NCBI RefSeq assembly: GCF_000577815.1
Contig: NZ_CBYM010000001.1
Span: 124,001-188,000, forward strand
Source of the DNA: Clostridium saudiense
Lineage (GTDB): Bacteria; Bacillota; Clostridia; Clostridiales; Clostridiaceae
Reading direction: 5' to 3'
DNA length: 64,000 nucleotides
Shown here piece by piece: positions 35,556 through 45,673 of this stretch. The notes under the pieces are model-generated. The model ran no database searches. It saw only the letters and a program-made list of their open reading frames with translations, and was not told the DNA's origin. The position numbers and the translations under genes are program-made. Within the stretch, counting starts at the first letter, position 1; every line of letters starts with the position of its first letter.

Positions 35556-36014
35556 ATGAAAATTGATGCCTTAGTTAATGAAATTTATGAAATGGTTAAT
35601 CCCATAGCAGAAGAACTTAACTATGATATATATCATATCGAATATGTTAAGGAAAATGGAGAATTCTATTTAAGAATATATATAGAAAAAGATGGCGGCA
35701 TCACTTTAAGTGATTGTGAAGCTCTTTCAAGAAGAGTTAGTGACCTTATGGATGAAAAGGATCCAATTAAAGATCCATATTTCTTAGAAGTATCATCACC
35801 AGGATTAAATAGAACTTTATTTACTGAAAATCACTATAAGAGATTTATAGGAAGAGAAGTAATGGTTAGATTCACTAAATCTATTGATGGGAAAAAGAAT
35901 GTTAAAGGTATTTTAAAAGAAGTTAATGATGATAGTATAGTTGTTGAAGCAGAAAACTTAATGAATATTCCTAAAGATAAAATTAAGTCTGCAAATATTG
36001 AAGGGGAAATATAG
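35556..36014 (+). CDS. rimP: Ribosome maturation factor RimP
   Basis: The 152-residue protein has the RimP pattern: ELNYDIYHIEYVKENGEFYLRI, YIEKDGGITLSDCEALSRRV, and PYFLEVSSPGLNRTLF, followed by an Sm-like C-terminal domain. It helps 30S subunit assembly. The start is ATG 35556, which follows AAAGGAGG by five bases; the frame is open upstream but without a ribosome site. It is the first gene of the nusA-infB operon. Confidence 0.95.
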   Translation: MKIDALVNEIYEMVNPIAEELNYDIYHIEYVKENGEFYLRIYIEKDGGITLSDCEALSRRVSDLMDEKDPIKDPYFLEVSSPGLNRTLFTENHYKRFIGREVMVRFTKSIDGKKNVKGILKEVNDDSIVVEAENLMNIPKDKIKSANIEGEI

Positions 36015-36031
36015 TAAGGAGGGTATTTAAG

Positions 36032-37111
36032 ATGAACCAAGAGTTTATAGGTGCTCTTAAAGAAATAGTAAAAGATAAAGGTATTAGTGAAGATTTATTA
36101 TTCACAACAATAGAAGATGCATTAGTTGCTGCATATAAGAAGAATTATGCTGGACCAACATCATCAGCACAAAATGTTAAAGTAACAATTGATAGAGAAA
36201 GCGGTGAAATACACGTTTATTCTCAAAAAGTTGTAGTAGAAGAAGTTTTTGATAATGTTACTGAAATAGGATTAGAAGAAGCTCAAGAAATAAAACCTAC
36301 TTATGACTTAGATGATATTGTTGATTTTGAAGTTACTCCAAAGAATTTTGGAAGAGTTGCAGCACAACTTGCTAAAGGTGTGGTTACTCAAAGAATTAGA
36401 GAAGCTGAAAGAAGCATAATCTATGGTGAATATAAAGAAAAAGAATATGATATTATTACTGGAACAGTTCTAAGAGAAGATAAGGGAAATGTTTTTGTTA
36501 ATATTGGAAAACTTGAAACTGCAATTGGACCAAATGAACAAATTCCAAGAGAAAAATATAAGTTTAATGAAAAAATTAAATTATATGTTGTTGAAGTTAA
36601 AAATACTCCAAAAGGAGCTCAAATTATAGTTTCTAGAACACATCCAGGACTAGTTAAGAGATTATTTGAATTAGAAGTGCCAGAAATATATGAAGGTGTT
36701 GTTGAAATAAAGAGTATCTCTAGAGAAGCTGGTTCAAGAAGTAAGATAGCAGTTATTTCTCATGATGAAAATGTTGATCCGATGGGTGCATGTGTTGGAC
36801 CTAAGGGATCAAGAGTTCAAAATATAGTTAACGAGCTTAAAGGTGAAAAAATTGATATAATAAAATGGAGCAAGAATCCAGAAGAATTTATCGCAAGTTC
36901 TTTAAGCCCAGCTAAAGTTTTAAGTGTGACTGTTGATGAAGAAAATAAATCTGCAAAAGTTGTTGTTGATGATAATCAATTATCACTTGCTATTGGTAAA
37001 GAAGGACAAAATGTAAGATTAGCTGCAAAATTAACAAACTGGAAAATAGATATTAAAAGTAAGTCACAAGCAGAGGCAGCTCAAGAAAAAACAGAAACAA
37101 TAGAAGAATAG
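36032..37111 (+). CDS. nusA: Transcription termination/antitermination factor NusA
   Basis: The 359-residue protein has an N-terminal RNA polymerase-binding domain (EFIGALKEIVKDKGIS, AYKKNY), an S1 domain (about 130-200, GTVLREDKGNVFVNIG), and KH1/KH2 domains (ISREAGSRSKIAVIS, GACVGPKGSRVQNIVNEL, SLAIGKEGQNVRLAAKLT). The C-terminal acidic repeats of E. coli NusA are absent, as usual in Firmicutes. It modulates pausing and termination and probably regulates its own leader. The ribosome site is AAGGAGG. Confidence 0.97.
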   Translation: MNQEFIGALKEIVKDKGISEDLLFTTIEDALVAAYKKNYAGPTSSAQNVKVTIDRESGEIHVYSQKVVVEEVFDNVTEIGLEEAQEIKPTYDLDDIVDFEVTPKNFGRVAAQLAKGVVTQRIREAERSIIYGEYKEKEYDIITGTVLREDKGNVFVNIGKLETAIGPNEQIPREKYKFNEKIKLYVVEVKNTPKGAQIIVSRTHPGLVKRLFELEVPEIYEGVVEIKSISREAGSRSKIAVISHDENVDPMGACVGPKGSRVQNIVNELKGEKIDIIKWSKNPEEFIASSLSPAKVLSVTVDEENKSAKVVVDDNQLSLAIGKEGQNVRLAAKLTNWKIDIKSKSQAEAAQEKTETIEE

Positions 37112-37123
37112 GGGGATTTTTTT

Positions 37124-37390
37124 ATGAAAGTAAAGAAAATACCTTTAAGAATGTGCACAGGGTGCATGGAAATGAAACCTAAAAAGGAACTTATTAGAGT
37201 TGTTAAGAGTCAAGATGGTGAAGTTTCTGTTGATTTAACAGGAAAAAAAGCAGGTAGAGGTGCTTATATCTGTAAGGATATAGAATGCTTAGAAAAGGCT
37301 TTTAAAGCTAAGAGATTAAGTAGAAACCTTGATGTTGCAATAGATGAAGAAATATACAACAGATTAAGGGAAGAGATAGTTAATGAATAA
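37124..37390 (+). CDS. ylxR: YlxR family RNA-binding protein (DUF448)
   Basis: The 88-residue basic protein carries the family motif RMCTGCMEMKPKKELIRVV near the N-terminus and GRGAYICKD. It lies between nusA and the L7Ae-like gene, the standard order in Firmicutes. Members bind RNA or RNA polymerase-related partners; the exact role is unsettled. Its end overlaps the next gene by eight bases, showing translational coupling. Confidence 0.92.
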   Translation: MKVKKIPLRMCTGCMEMKPKKELIRVVKSQDGEVSVDLTGKKAGRGAYICKDIECLEKAFKAKRLSRNLDVAIDEEIYNRLREEIVNE

Positions 37391-37697
37391 GTTTTTTAAT
37401 TTTTTAGGTCTTGCTAAAAGATCAGGGAATTTAATTGAAGGATATAGCAAATGTGATGAGCAGCGTAACAGAATAAAATTTCATCTTGTTATATTAAGTG
37501 ATGATGCTTCTAATAGTACTAAAAAGAAGTTTAGAAATCACTGCTCAGAAAAGAAAATTCCTCTTATAGAAGGCTTTTCAAAAGAACAACTAGGAAACCC
37601 AATTGGGAGAGAGGAAATCAAAGTTTTAGCTGTAACTGATAAAAATATGGCTGAAAAGTTAATATCCTTATACCAAAATGAAGAAGGAAGAAATTAA
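37383..37697 (+). CDS. L7Ae/L30e-type K-turn RNA-binding protein YlxQ
   Basis: The 104-residue protein has the ribosomal L7Ae-like fold: FFNFLGLAKRSGNLIEGYSKC, LVILSDDASNSTKKKF, IPLIEGFSKEQLGNPIGREE, VLAVTDKNMAEKL. In Bacillus, YlxQ-type proteins bind kink-turn RNA. It overlaps ylxR by eight bases and is followed by infB, the conserved order. Confidence 0.9.
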   Translation: MNKFFNFLGLAKRSGNLIEGYSKCDEQRNRIKFHLVILSDDASNSTKKKFRNHCSEKKIPLIEGFSKEQLGNPIGREEIKVLAVTDKNMAEKLISLYQNEEGRN

Positions 37698-37712
37698 CCG
37701 GGGGTGATTTTA

Positions 37713-39779
37713 TTGTCAAAGATTAGAGTATATGAATTGGCAAAAGAGCTTAATGTAAGCTCAAAAGATTTAATAAATTTATTAATGGAAGAGTTGGGTG
37801 TTGAAGTAAAAAACCATATGAGTGTAATCGAAGATGAAGATGCTACACTTATAAAGGAATTACTAGGAGATACATCAAATGGTGATTCAGAAGGGAAAAA
37901 GAGTCTTGTTGATGAATATGAAGAGGAACTTGCTGAATCACTAAATAAAGGTGTTAAAAAGAAAAAGAAGACTAAAAAAGAGTTAGAGCAAGAAGAAGTG
38001 GAAAGAAATGCTGAAGCTGCTTGTGGAGTAATTGAAATTGGTGAAACAGTTACAGTTAAAGAATTATGTGAAAAACTTGGAAAACCAACAAATGACGTTA
38101 TTAAGAATTTAATATTCTTAGGTGTTATGGCTGGTGTAAACCAAGAAATAGATTTTACTACTGCTGAAAAACTTTGTGAAAAATATGAAGTGCTAGTAGA
38201 AAAGAAGGAAGAAGAAACTGAATTAGAAGCATTTGAAGAAGATACAGATGTTGTTGAAGAAAATTTAGTTAAGAGACCACCAATTGTTACAATAATGGGT
38301 CACGTTGACCATGGAAAAACTTCACTTTTAGATGCTATTAGACACGCTAAAGTAACTGCTAGTGAAGCAGGTGGAATAACTCAACATATAGGTGCTTATA
38401 CAGTTTCTTTAAATGGAGAAAAGATTACTTTCTTAGATACTCCAGGACACGAAGCTTTCACTGCAATGAGAGCAAGAGGGGCTCAAGTTACTGATATAGT
38501 AATATTAGTAGTAGCAGCAGATGATGGTATAATGCCACAAACTAAAGAAGCGATAAATCACTGTAAAGCTGCAGATGTTCCTATGATAGTTGCAATCAAT
38601 AAGATTGATAGACCAGGTGCAAATGTTGATAGAGTTAAACAAGAATTAACTGAACATGGTTTAGTTTCAGAAGACTGGGGTGGAGATACAATTTGTGTTC
38701 CAGTTTCTGCTAAGACAGGAGAAAACTTAGAAAGCTTATTAGAAATGGTTTTATTAACTGCTGAAATGCAAGAATTAAAAGCTGATCCAAATAGAAAAGC
38801 TAAAGGAACAGTTATAGAAGCTAAGCTTGATAAGGGAAGAGGAGCTGTTGCTTCTTTACTTATTCAAAATGGAACATTAAATGTTGGAGATTCAATTTTA
38901 GTTGGTTCTACTTATGGTAGAATAAGAGCTATGTTTGATGATAGAGGAAAGAAAATTAAGAGTGCTGGACCATCTATACCAGTTGAAATTTTAGGGCTTT
39001 CTGAAGTACCAGCTGCTGGAGATAGATTTATTGTTTGTAAAGATGAAAAAACAGCAAGAAATATGGCTGATTTAAGAAAGCAAAAAATTAAGGCTGATAG
39101 TCATCAAGCTTCAAATAGAGTATCTCTAGAAGACTTATATAGCCAAATTCAAGAAGGTAAAGTTAAGGAATTAGCTATAGTTGTTAAGGCTGACGTTCAA
39201 GGTTCAGTAGAAGCAATAAGACAATCATTAGAAAAGTTATCTACTGATGATGTTAAAGTAAGAGTTATTCATGGTGCTGTTGGAGCAATAACAGAAACTG
39301 ATGTTACGCTTGCTGCTGCTTCAAATGCATTAGTAATAGGATTTAATGTAAGGCCAGATGGAAATGCTACAGTTCAAGCAGAAAAAGAAAATATCGAGAT
39401 AAAGACATATAGAATTATATATGATGCAATTGAAGATGTTAAATCAGCAATGATTGGTATGCTTGAACCAGAATATAAAGAAGTTGTAAATGGTAAAGCT
39501 GAAGTAAGAATGACTTATAAGATTTCAAATGTTGGAACTATAGCTGGATGCTATGTTACTGATGGAAAAATTGTAAGAAATTCTGAAATTAGAGTTATCA
39601 GAGATGGTATAGTTATATTTGAATCAACATTAGCTTCATTAAAGAGATTTAAAGATGATGCTAAAGAAGTAGCTAAGGGTTACGAGTGTGGTTTAAGTGT
39701 AGAAAAATTCAATGATCTTAAAGAAGGCGATGTTATAGAATCATTTACAATGGAAGCTATAAAAAGAAAAGAGCTTTAA
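37713..39779 (+). CDS. infB: Translation initiation factor IF-2
   Basis: The 688-residue factor has two IF2_N modules ([20 protein letters not shown] at the start; [20 protein letters not shown] near 112). A GTPase domain starts near 193 with [15 protein letters not shown], then [26 protein letters not shown] and SAKTGEN. Domains II-IV bind initiator tRNA ([25 protein letters not shown]). The N-terminal extension is short and carries a Lys-rich stretch. I take the TTG at 37713 (MSKIRVYEL), five to six bases after GGGGGTGA; a GTG at 37704 lies inside that site. Confidence 0.96.
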   Translation: MSKIRVYELAKELNVSSKDLINLLMEELGVEVKNHMSVIEDEDATLIKELLGDTSNGDSEGKKSLVDEYEEELAESLNKGVKKKKKTKKELEQEEVERNAEAACGVIEIGETVTVKELCEKLGKPTNDVIKNLIFLGVMAGVNQEIDFTTAEKLCEKYEVLVEKKEEETELEAFEEDTDVVEENLVKRPPIVTIMGHVDHGKTSLLDAIRHAKVTASEAGGITQHIGAYTVSLNGEKITFLDTPGHEAFTAMRARGAQVTDIVILVVAADDGIMPQTKEAINHCKAADVPMIVAINKIDRPGANVDRVKQELTEHGLVSEDWGGDTICVPVSAKTGENLESLLEMVLLTAEMQELKADPNRKAKGTVIEAKLDKGRGAVASLLIQNGTLNVGDSILVGSTYGRIRAMFDDRGKKIKSAGPSIPVEILGLSEVPAAGDRFIVCKDEKTARNMADLRKQKIKADSHQASNRVSLEDLYSQIQEGKVKELAIVVKADVQGSVEAIRQSLEKLSTDDVKVRVIHGAVGAITETDVTLAAASNALVIGFNVRPDGNATVQAEKENIEIKTYRIIYDAIEDVKSAMIGMLEPEYKEVVNGKAEVRMTYKISNVGTIAGCYVTDGKIVRNSEIRVIRDGIVIFESTLASLKRFKDDAKEVAKGYECGLSVEKFNDLKEGDVIESFTMEAIKRKEL

Positions 39780-39791
39780 GAGGTGTTTTAG

Positions 39792-40142
39792 ATGGCTAAC
39801 TATAGAGGCGGAAGAATAAACGAAGAAGTAAAAAGAGAAATTAGTAATATAATACAAAATGAAATCAAAGATCCTAGACTTACTGCTATGGTATCAGTTA
39901 CTGATGTTAAAGTAACAAAGGATTTAAGATATGCAAAAGTATTTGTAAGTATATTTGGAAAAGATGATGAAGAAAAGAACAACACTTTTGTTGCTCTAAA
40001 AAATGCTAGTGGATATATAAGAAAAGAAATAGGGCAAAGAATTAATTTAAGATATAATCCTCAAATTATATTTGAACTTGATGATTCAATTAATTATGGA
40101 ATGCATATTGAAGAATTAATTCAAAAGGTAAAAGAAAAGTAA
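39792..40142 (+). CDS. rbfA: Ribosome-binding factor A
   Basis: The 116-residue KH-like protein shows the RbfA pattern: RINEEVKREISNIIQNEIKD, VSVTDVKVTKDLRYAKVFVS, LKNASGYIRKEIGQRINLR, PQIIFELDDSINYGMHI. It helps 16S rRNA 5'-end maturation. It lies 12 bases after infB, with the usual ribosome site AAGAGG. The nrnA start is one base after its stop. Confidence 0.95.
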   Translation: MANYRGGRINEEVKREISNIIQNEIKDPRLTAMVSVTDVKVTKDLRYAKVFVSIFGKDDEEKNNTFVALKNASGYIRKEIGQRINLRYNPQIIFELDDSINYGMHIEELIQKVKEK

Positions 40143-40143
40143 T

Positions 40144-41118
40144 ATGACTTTAAGTCAAATTGCAGAGTATATTTTAAAGGGCAAAAAAATAGGCATTACC
40201 TATCATGTATCACCTGACGGTGATGCTGTAGGTAGTGTCCTTGCACTTCTTAATGGATTAAAAAGTTTAAATAAGAATTGCTATGTAATCTCAAAAGATA
40301 GTTTATCAGATAATTTGAAATTTTTAAAAGGATCTGAAGAAATTCTTGGGAACGTTGTAGAAGCTACAAATGACACTGATATAGTAGTGGTATTAGACTG
40401 TGGTAATTTAGAGAGAGTAAGTGCAAATTTAAATGAATTCACTGGTACAATAATAAATATAGATCATCATCTTTCAAATGATAAATACGGAGATATTAAT
40501 TATATAGATTCAAAAGCTGCAGCAACTGCAGAAATAGTATTTGAATTATTAGGATATATGGGTATTTCTTTTAATGATGAAAATAATAATACTTTAAAAG
40601 AAATAGGAACATGCATATATACTTCAATAGTAACTGATACAGGGGCATTCAGACATTCTAATGTTACTGAAAGAACTCATACAATATCGGCTGCTTTAAA
40701 GAAAATAGGTGTTGATAATACAAGCATATATCAAAATCTTTTTGATAATAAAGATTTTAGCAGAATAAAATTAATTGGAAAAGCTTTAAGCAGTATGCAA
40801 CTTATATTAAATGGAAAAGTTGCGTTGTTAGAAATTGATAAAGATTTTACAGCAGATTTAGGAATAGATGTAGGTGATACATCAGATATAATTTCATATG
40901 GACTTCAAATTAAGGGTGTGGAAGTAACATTATTACTTAAAGAAGTTGAAGATGGCGTTAAAGCAAGTTTAAGAGCGAAAAGCTACGTTGATGTACGAAA
41001 AATAGCTGAAATTTTTGGCGGTGGCGGTCATGTAAGAGCTTCAGGGATAAAAATTAAAAATATATCAATGGAAGAAGCTAAATATGAAATATTAAATGAA
41101 ATACAGAAAGAGTTGTAA
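40144..41118 (+). CDS. nrnA: Bifunctional oligoribonuclease/pAp phosphatase NrnA (DHH family)
   Basis: This 324-residue DHH phosphoesterase has canonical motifs: YHVSPDGDAVGSVLAL, VVLDCGNLERV, INIDHHLSNDKYGD, and DHHA1 motif GGGGHVRASGIKI. It degrades nanoRNA and 3'-phosphoadenosine 5'-phosphate to mononucleotides. It lies between rbfA and truB, its regular place in clostridia. It is the standard copy, compared with the divergent paralogue at 27544. Confidence 0.92.
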   Translation: MTLSQIAEYILKGKKIGITYHVSPDGDAVGSVLALLNGLKSLNKNCYVISKDSLSDNLKFLKGSEEILGNVVEATNDTDIVVVLDCGNLERVSANLNEFTGTIINIDHHLSNDKYGDINYIDSKAAATAEIVFELLGYMGISFNDENNNTLKEIGTCIYTSIVTDTGAFRHSNVTERTHTISAALKKIGVDNTSIYQNLFDNKDFSRIKLIGKALSSMQLILNGKVALLEIDKDFTADLGIDVGDTSDIISYGLQIKGVEVTLLLKEVEDGVKASLRAKSYVDVRKIAEIFGGGGHVRASGIKIKNISMEEAKYEILNEIQKEL

Positions 41119-41121
41119 TAG

Positions 41122-42000
41122 ATGAATGGTGTTTTAAATATTTTTAAACCTAAAGGAATGTCATCTTTTGATGCTGTAAGAATAGTAAAGAAAGTTGCAG
41201 GAACAGGTAAAGTAGGTCATACAGGAACATTAGATCCAGAAGCAACAGGGGTATTACCTATTTGTATAGGGAAAGCAACTAAAATAATAGATTATATTAT
41301 GAATTCTGAAAAAGTATATGAAGTAACTTTAAAGTTAGGAATTAGGACAACTACTTATGATTTAGAAGGTGAAGTATTAGAAGAAAAAGATTGTAATCAT
41401 TTAACAGATGTTGAAATACTTCAAGCTGTTAATAGCTTTATAGGAGAATACTCACAAGTTCCACCGATGTATTCTGCTTTAAAGCAAAATGGAGTTAGAC
41501 TTTATGAGTTAGCGAGAAAAGGCATAGAAGTTGAAAGAGAAGGAAGATTGATTACTATTTATAATATAGAGGATATTAAAATCAATAATCCTTATATTTC
41601 AATGAAGGTTAGTTGTTCTAAGGGTACTTACATAAGGAGTTTATGTTATGATATAGGAGAAAAGCTAGGTGTTTTTGCAACTATGACAGAATTAAATAGA
41701 GCTAAAACATCAGTGTTTTCGCAAGAAGAATCAATTAATATAAATGATTTGACAAAAGAAAATATAAATGAATATATATTATCTATGGAAGAAGCTCTAG
41801 AAAAGTATGATAAAATTATTGTTCGAGGAAAATATGTTAATCTACTAATTAATGGAGTTAGAGTTGGAGATAATAGATTTACTAACGATAAAGTGATAAA
41901 TCAGAAGTTATATAGAGTATATGATGAAGAAAATAATTTTATAGGTCTTGGTAAGAAAAATGATTTAGGCTTTAAAATAGAGAAGTTACTAATCACATAG
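41122..42000 (+). CDS. truB: tRNA pseudouridine(55) synthase TruB
   Basis: The 292-residue protein has N-terminal GVLNIFKPKGMSSFDAV, the catalytic Asp38 in GHTGTLDPEATGVLPI, the KxxxYEVTLKLG strand, SQVPPMYSALKQNGVRLYELAR, and CSKGTYIRSL. It modifies U55 in the T-arm of tRNAs. It is separated from nrnA by three bases and lies in the infB operon. The C-terminal part, like other Firmicutes TruB, is short. Confidence 0.95.
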   Translation: MNGVLNIFKPKGMSSFDAVRIVKKVAGTGKVGHTGTLDPEATGVLPICIGKATKIIDYIMNSEKVYEVTLKLGIRTTTYDLEGEVLEEKDCNHLTDVEILQAVNSFIGEYSQVPPMYSALKQNGVRLYELARKGIEVEREGRLITIYNIEDIKINNPYISMKVSCSKGTYIRSLCYDIGEKLGVFATMTELNRAKTSVFSQEESININDLTKENINEYILSMEEALEKYDKIIVRGKYVNLLINGVRVGDNRFTNDKVINQKLYRVYDEENNFIGLGKKNDLGFKIEKLLIT

Positions 42001-42012
42001 GAGAAAAAATTA

Positions 42013-42951
42013 ATGCTAATATATGATAATAACACTCTTAAAAATGAAGAAAAAAATAATTATATAGCTTTAGGTAGTTTTGATGGATTACATTTAGGGC
42101 ATTTATCCTTAATAGAGAAAGTAAAAGGTTTAGCTAAGGAAAATAATGGGAAAGCTATAGTTTTTACTTTTAAGAATCATCCTAGAATTTTTCTTAATCC
42201 TAATTGCCATATTCAATTAATAATGAGTAATGATGAAAAGATTAAAGTTTTAGAGGAAAAAGGTATAGATATACTAGCATTTAAAGACTTTGACGATGAA
42301 ATTATGAAAATGATGCCAGAAGAGTTTGTAAAATGGCTTTGTGATTATTATAAAGTTAAAGGTATTGTTGTTGGATTTAACTTTAAATTTGGATATAAAA
42401 ATTTAGGAAATGTTGAACTTTTAGAAAAACTTCAAGAAAAATATAATTATAAATTATATGTTATGGAACCATGTATGATAAATGATGAGGTTATTAGTTC
42501 GACATTAATTAGAAATGAATTATTACAGGGAAATGTAAACAAAGTATTTAATATGTTATCTAGACCATTTATGTTATGTGGGAAGGTTGTAGATGGTAAG
42601 AAATTAGGAAGAACAATAGGATTTCCAACAGCTAATTTAGAAGTTAAAGGCAAAAAGCTCATTCCTAAAAAAGGAGTTTATTATACAAATGTAGAAGTAA
42701 ACGGAAAAATTTTCAAAGGAATTACATCTATAGGGAATAATCCTACAGTTAATGGGATAGACTTAACAATAGAAACCTACATTTTAGACTTTAACAATGA
42801 TATTTATGATAAAGAAATTAATGTTTACTTTATTGATAGAATAAGAGATGAAGTAAAGTTTAATAATATTGAAGAGTTAATAACTCAACTAAAAAAAGAT
42901 AAAAAATATGCTGAAGAAAGAAATATAGCAATATGTCAAAATAATTTATAA
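42013..42951 (+). CDS. ribF: Bifunctional riboflavin kinase/FAD synthetase
   Basis: The 312-residue protein has an N-terminal nucleotidyltransferase (ALGSFDGLHLGHLSLIEKV, FTFKNHPRIFLNP, GFNFKFGYKNLGN, ISSTLIRNEL) and a C-terminal kinase domain (GKVVDGKKLGRTIGFPTANL, KGVYYTNVEV, NNPTVNG). It makes FMN and FAD. Its position after truB and before rpsO is the common Firmicutes order. The ribosome site is AGGAGA. Transcription may read on to rpsO, which also has its own promoter. Confidence 0.95.
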   Translation: MLIYDNNTLKNEEKNNYIALGSFDGLHLGHLSLIEKVKGLAKENNGKAIVFTFKNHPRIFLNPNCHIQLIMSNDEKIKVLEEKGIDILAFKDFDDEIMKMMPEEFVKWLCDYYKVKGIVVGFNFKFGYKNLGNVELLEKLQEKYNYKLYVMEPCMINDEVISSTLIRNELLQGNVNKVFNMLSRPFMLCGKVVDGKKLGRTIGFPTANLEVKGKKLIPKKGVYYTNVEVNGKIFKGITSIGNNPTVNGIDLTIETYILDFNNDIYDKEINVYFIDRIRDEVKFNNIEELITQLKKDKKYAEERNIAICQNNL

Positions 42952-43003
42952 ACCTAGATTATTAGATAATAAATTCTAAATAGATTTAAAATAATAAATT
43001 ATG

Positions 43004-43116
43004 TTTACAAGATAGACGGACTTTGCTATAATATTTCATGAAGAACCTACTTCTAAGATTTGAGGGTGATTTCTCTTTTCCTGGAAATAGGGGATAAAAT
43101 TACTGGAGGTGTCATT
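43004..43116 (+). promoter_or_regulatory. Consensus promoter and leader of rpsO
   Basis: TTTACA (43004-43009), 17-bp spacer and TATAAT (43027-43032), with TGC before the -10, form one of the strongest promoters in the window. The roughly 78-nt leader can fold: CCTA near 43047 with TAGG near 43089, and TTTCC/GGAAA. S15 represses its own mRNA through leader structures in several bacteria; whether this leader does so is inference. Confidence 0.6.
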
Positions 43117-43380
43117 ATGGACGCAATAAGAAAGCAAGAATTAATCAAACAATACGGAAGACACGAAGGAGACACTGGTTCACCAGAAGTTCAAATCGCT
43201 CTTTTAACTGAAAGAATCAACTCATTAACTGGACACTTAAAAGTTCACAAGAAAGACCACCACTCAAGAAGAGGTCTTTTAATGATGGTTGGACAAAGAA
43301 GAGGTCTTTTAAACTACTTAGCTGCACAAGATATCGAAAGATACAGAGCAATAATAGCACAATTAGGCTTAAGAAGATAG
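43117..43380 (+). CDS. rpsO: Ribosomal protein uS15
   Basis: The 87-residue protein is a clear S15: [74 protein letters not shown]. It binds 16S rRNA early in 30S assembly. I chose ATG 43117, seven bases after GGAGG; the frame is open further upstream but that part lies in the leader. Codon use is richer in C-ending codons than the neighbours, as expected of a highly expressed gene. Confidence 0.97.
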   Translation: MDAIRKQELIKQYGRHEGDTGSPEVQIALLTERINSLTGHLKVHKKDHHSRRGLLMMVGQRRGLLNYLAAQDIERYRAIIAQLGLRR

Positions 43381-43385
43381 TCTTT

Positions 43386-43416
43386 ATAGAGCGGGTTTTA
43401 TCCGCTCTATTATTTT
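43386..43416 (+). terminator. Terminator of rpsO
   Basis: ATAGAGCGG (43386-43394) pairs with CCGCTCTAT (43402-43410), 7-nt loop, then TATTTT. Confidence 0.85.
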
Positions 43417-43464
43417 AAAAAAATTAAAATTGAAGAACCGCAAAACCTGAAGGGAGGTTATTAA

Positions 43465-45564
43465 ATGACTAATGTACTAGAAAAAAATATAGCTGGTAGA
43501 ACTATGAAAGTTGAATTTGGTAGAGTTGGAATGTTATCAAATGCAGCTATTTTTATGAGCTATGGAGATACAGTTATTTTAACTAATGTTAATGCTTCAG
43601 AAAAACCAAGAGATGGGATTGATTTCTTCCCATTAAGTGTTGAATACGAAGAAAGATTATACGCTGTAGGTAAAATACCTGGCGGATTTATAAAAAGAGA
43701 AGGTAGACCTTCAGAAAACGCAATTCTTTTCGGAAGAGCTGTAGATAGACCATTAAGACCTTTATTCCCAAAAGGATATAGAAATGACGTTCAAGTGGTT
43801 TGTACAGTTGTATCAGTAGAACAAGATAACTTACCAGAAATTCTAGCAATTAATGCAGCATCAATGGCATTATGTCTATCAAGTATTCCTTTTACAACAC
43901 CAGTTGCAGCAGTGCAAGTTGGTTTAATCGATGGTAATTATGTTTTAAATCCAACATCTAAAGAAAGAGAAGAAAGTATTCTTCAATTAACTGTTTGTGC
44001 AACAAAAGAAAGAGTTATGATGATTGAAGCAGGTGGAGATGAAATACCTGAAGACGTAATGATAGGTGCAATTGAATATGGTTTTGAAAAGTGCCAAGAA
44101 ATTGTTACTTTCCAAGAAGAAGCTATGGCGAAGTTTGGTAAGAAGAAAGATGAACCAGTTTTATATAAACCTAATGAAGAACTTGCAAAAGATATAGAAG
44201 AATTTGCAGGTGAAATGATTAAAGAAGCTATGTGGATTACTGATAAAGATGAAAGAAATGCAGCTATGGATTTAGTAAACGATAAAATTACTGAAGAGTT
44301 TGCAGAAAAGTATCCAGATAACTTTGGAGATGCTAAAGAAATAATCTACAACATGCAAAAAGAAGTAGTTAGAGATATGCTATTAAATCACTCTAGAAGA
44401 CCTGATGGAAGAGCATTCGATGAAATAAGAAAAATAACTTGTGAAGTTGATTTATTACCAAGAACTCATGGAACAGGTTTATTTACAAGAGGATTAACTC
44501 AAGTTATGACAGTAGCTACTTTAGGGGCTGTTGGAGATATTCAAATTATAGATGGTATAGGTGAAACAGAATCTAAGAGATATATGCACCACTATAATTT
44601 CCCAGCTTACTCTGTTGGTGAAGTAAGACCATTAAGAGGGCCGGGTAGAAGAGAAATAGGTCATGGAGCTTTAGCAGAAAGAGCCTTAGAACCACTTATT
44701 CCTTCAGAAGAGGAATTCCCATATACCATTAGATTAGTTTCAGAAGTATTAAGCTCAAATGGTTCTACTTCTCAAGCTTCTGTTTGTGGATCTACATTAG
44801 CATTATTAGATGCAGGTGTTCCAATAAAGAGACCAGCAGCAGGTATTGCAATGGGACTTATAACATCAGAAGATTTAACTGAAGAAGAAGTTTTAACTGA
44901 TATTCAAGGAATCGAAGACTTCTTTGGAGATATGGACTTTAAGGTAGCTGGAACTACTGAAGGTATAACTTCTATACAGGTTGATACTAAAATTAAAGGA
45001 TTAAGCTTTAACGTTATTGAAACGGCAATTAAAAATGCAAGAAAAGCAAGATTACACATTTTAGATAAAATTAATGAATGTATTCCAGAACCAAAAAAAG
45101 AAGTTTCTAAGTTTGCACCAAAGACATCTACTATTTCAATTGATCCAGAAAAGATTAGAGATGTTATCGGAGCTGGTGGAAAAGTTATTAATAAAATAAT
45201 AGCTGATACTGGCGTTAAAATTGATATTAAAGAAGATGGTACAGTATTTGTTTCTTCTCCAGATCATGATGGAGTTAATGAAGCAATAAGAATCATTGAA
45301 GGCTTAACTAAAGAGGTTGAAGCAGGTGAAGTTTATTTAGGTAAGGTTACTAAAATTGCTGCATTTGGGGCATTTATAGAAATATTACCTAATAAAGAAG
45401 GTCTTTGTCATATTTCTAAGCTTGATAAAAAGAGAGTAGAAAAAGTTGAAGATGTTGTATCTGTTGGTGATGAGATTTTAGTTAAGGTTACTGAAATAGA
45501 TTCGCAAGGAAGAATAAATCTTTCAAGAAAAGACGCACTTCCACCAGATGAAGTAACTGAATAA
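43465..45564 (+). CDS. pnp: Polyribonucleotide nucleotidyltransferase (PNPase)
   Basis: The 699-residue exonuclease has two RNase PH domains (about 10-210 and 300-540, with [63 protein letters not shown]). A KH domain follows ([20 protein letters not shown]) and an S1 domain ([20 protein letters not shown]). It degrades RNA 3' to 5' with phosphate. It follows rpsO, the widespread order. The ribosome site is GGGAGG. Confidence 0.97.
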   Translation: MTNVLEKNIAGRTMKVEFGRVGMLSNAAIFMSYGDTVILTNVNASEKPRDGIDFFPLSVEYEERLYAVGKIPGGFIKREGRPSENAILFGRAVDRPLRPLFPKGYRNDVQVVCTVVSVEQDNLPEILAINAASMALCLSSIPFTTPVAAVQVGLIDGNYVLNPTSKEREESILQLTVCATKERVMMIEAGGDEIPEDVMIGAIEYGFEKCQEIVTFQEEAMAKFGKKKDEPVLYKPNEELAKDIEEFAGEMIKEAMWITDKDERNAAMDLVNDKITEEFAEKYPDNFGDAKEIIYNMQKEVVRDMLLNHSRRPDGRAFDEIRKITCEVDLLPRTHGTGLFTRGLTQVMTVATLGAVGDIQIIDGIGETESKRYMHHYNFPAYSVGEVRPLRGPGRREIGHGALAERALEPLIPSEEEFPYTIRLVSEVLSSNGSTSQASVCGSTLALLDAGVPIKRPAAGIAMGLITSEDLTEEEVLTDIQGIEDFFGDMDFKVAGTTEGITSIQVDTKIKGLSFNVIETAIKNARKARLHILDKINECIPEPKKEVSKFAPKTSTISIDPEKIRDVIGAGGKVINKIIADTGVKIDIKEDGTVFVSSPDHDGVNEAIRIIEGLTKEVEAGEVYLGKVTKIAAFGAFIEILPNKEGLCHISKLDKKRVEKVEDVVSVGDEILVKVTEIDSQGRINLSRKDALPPDEVTE

Positions 45565-45575
45565 TTGAAATAGTA

Positions 45576-45607
45576 AAAGAGAATTAAGAATAATTCTCTT
45601 TTTTTTA
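45576..45607 (+). terminator. Terminator of pnp
   Basis: AAAGAGAATTA (45576-45586) pairs with TAATTCTCTTT (45591-45601), loop AGAA, then T run. Confidence 0.88.
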
Positions 45608-45673
45608 CTATATAGAATAAATATGATAAGATTAAAATAAACTAAAAGCAAACTTATAAAAATGGAGGTAAGT

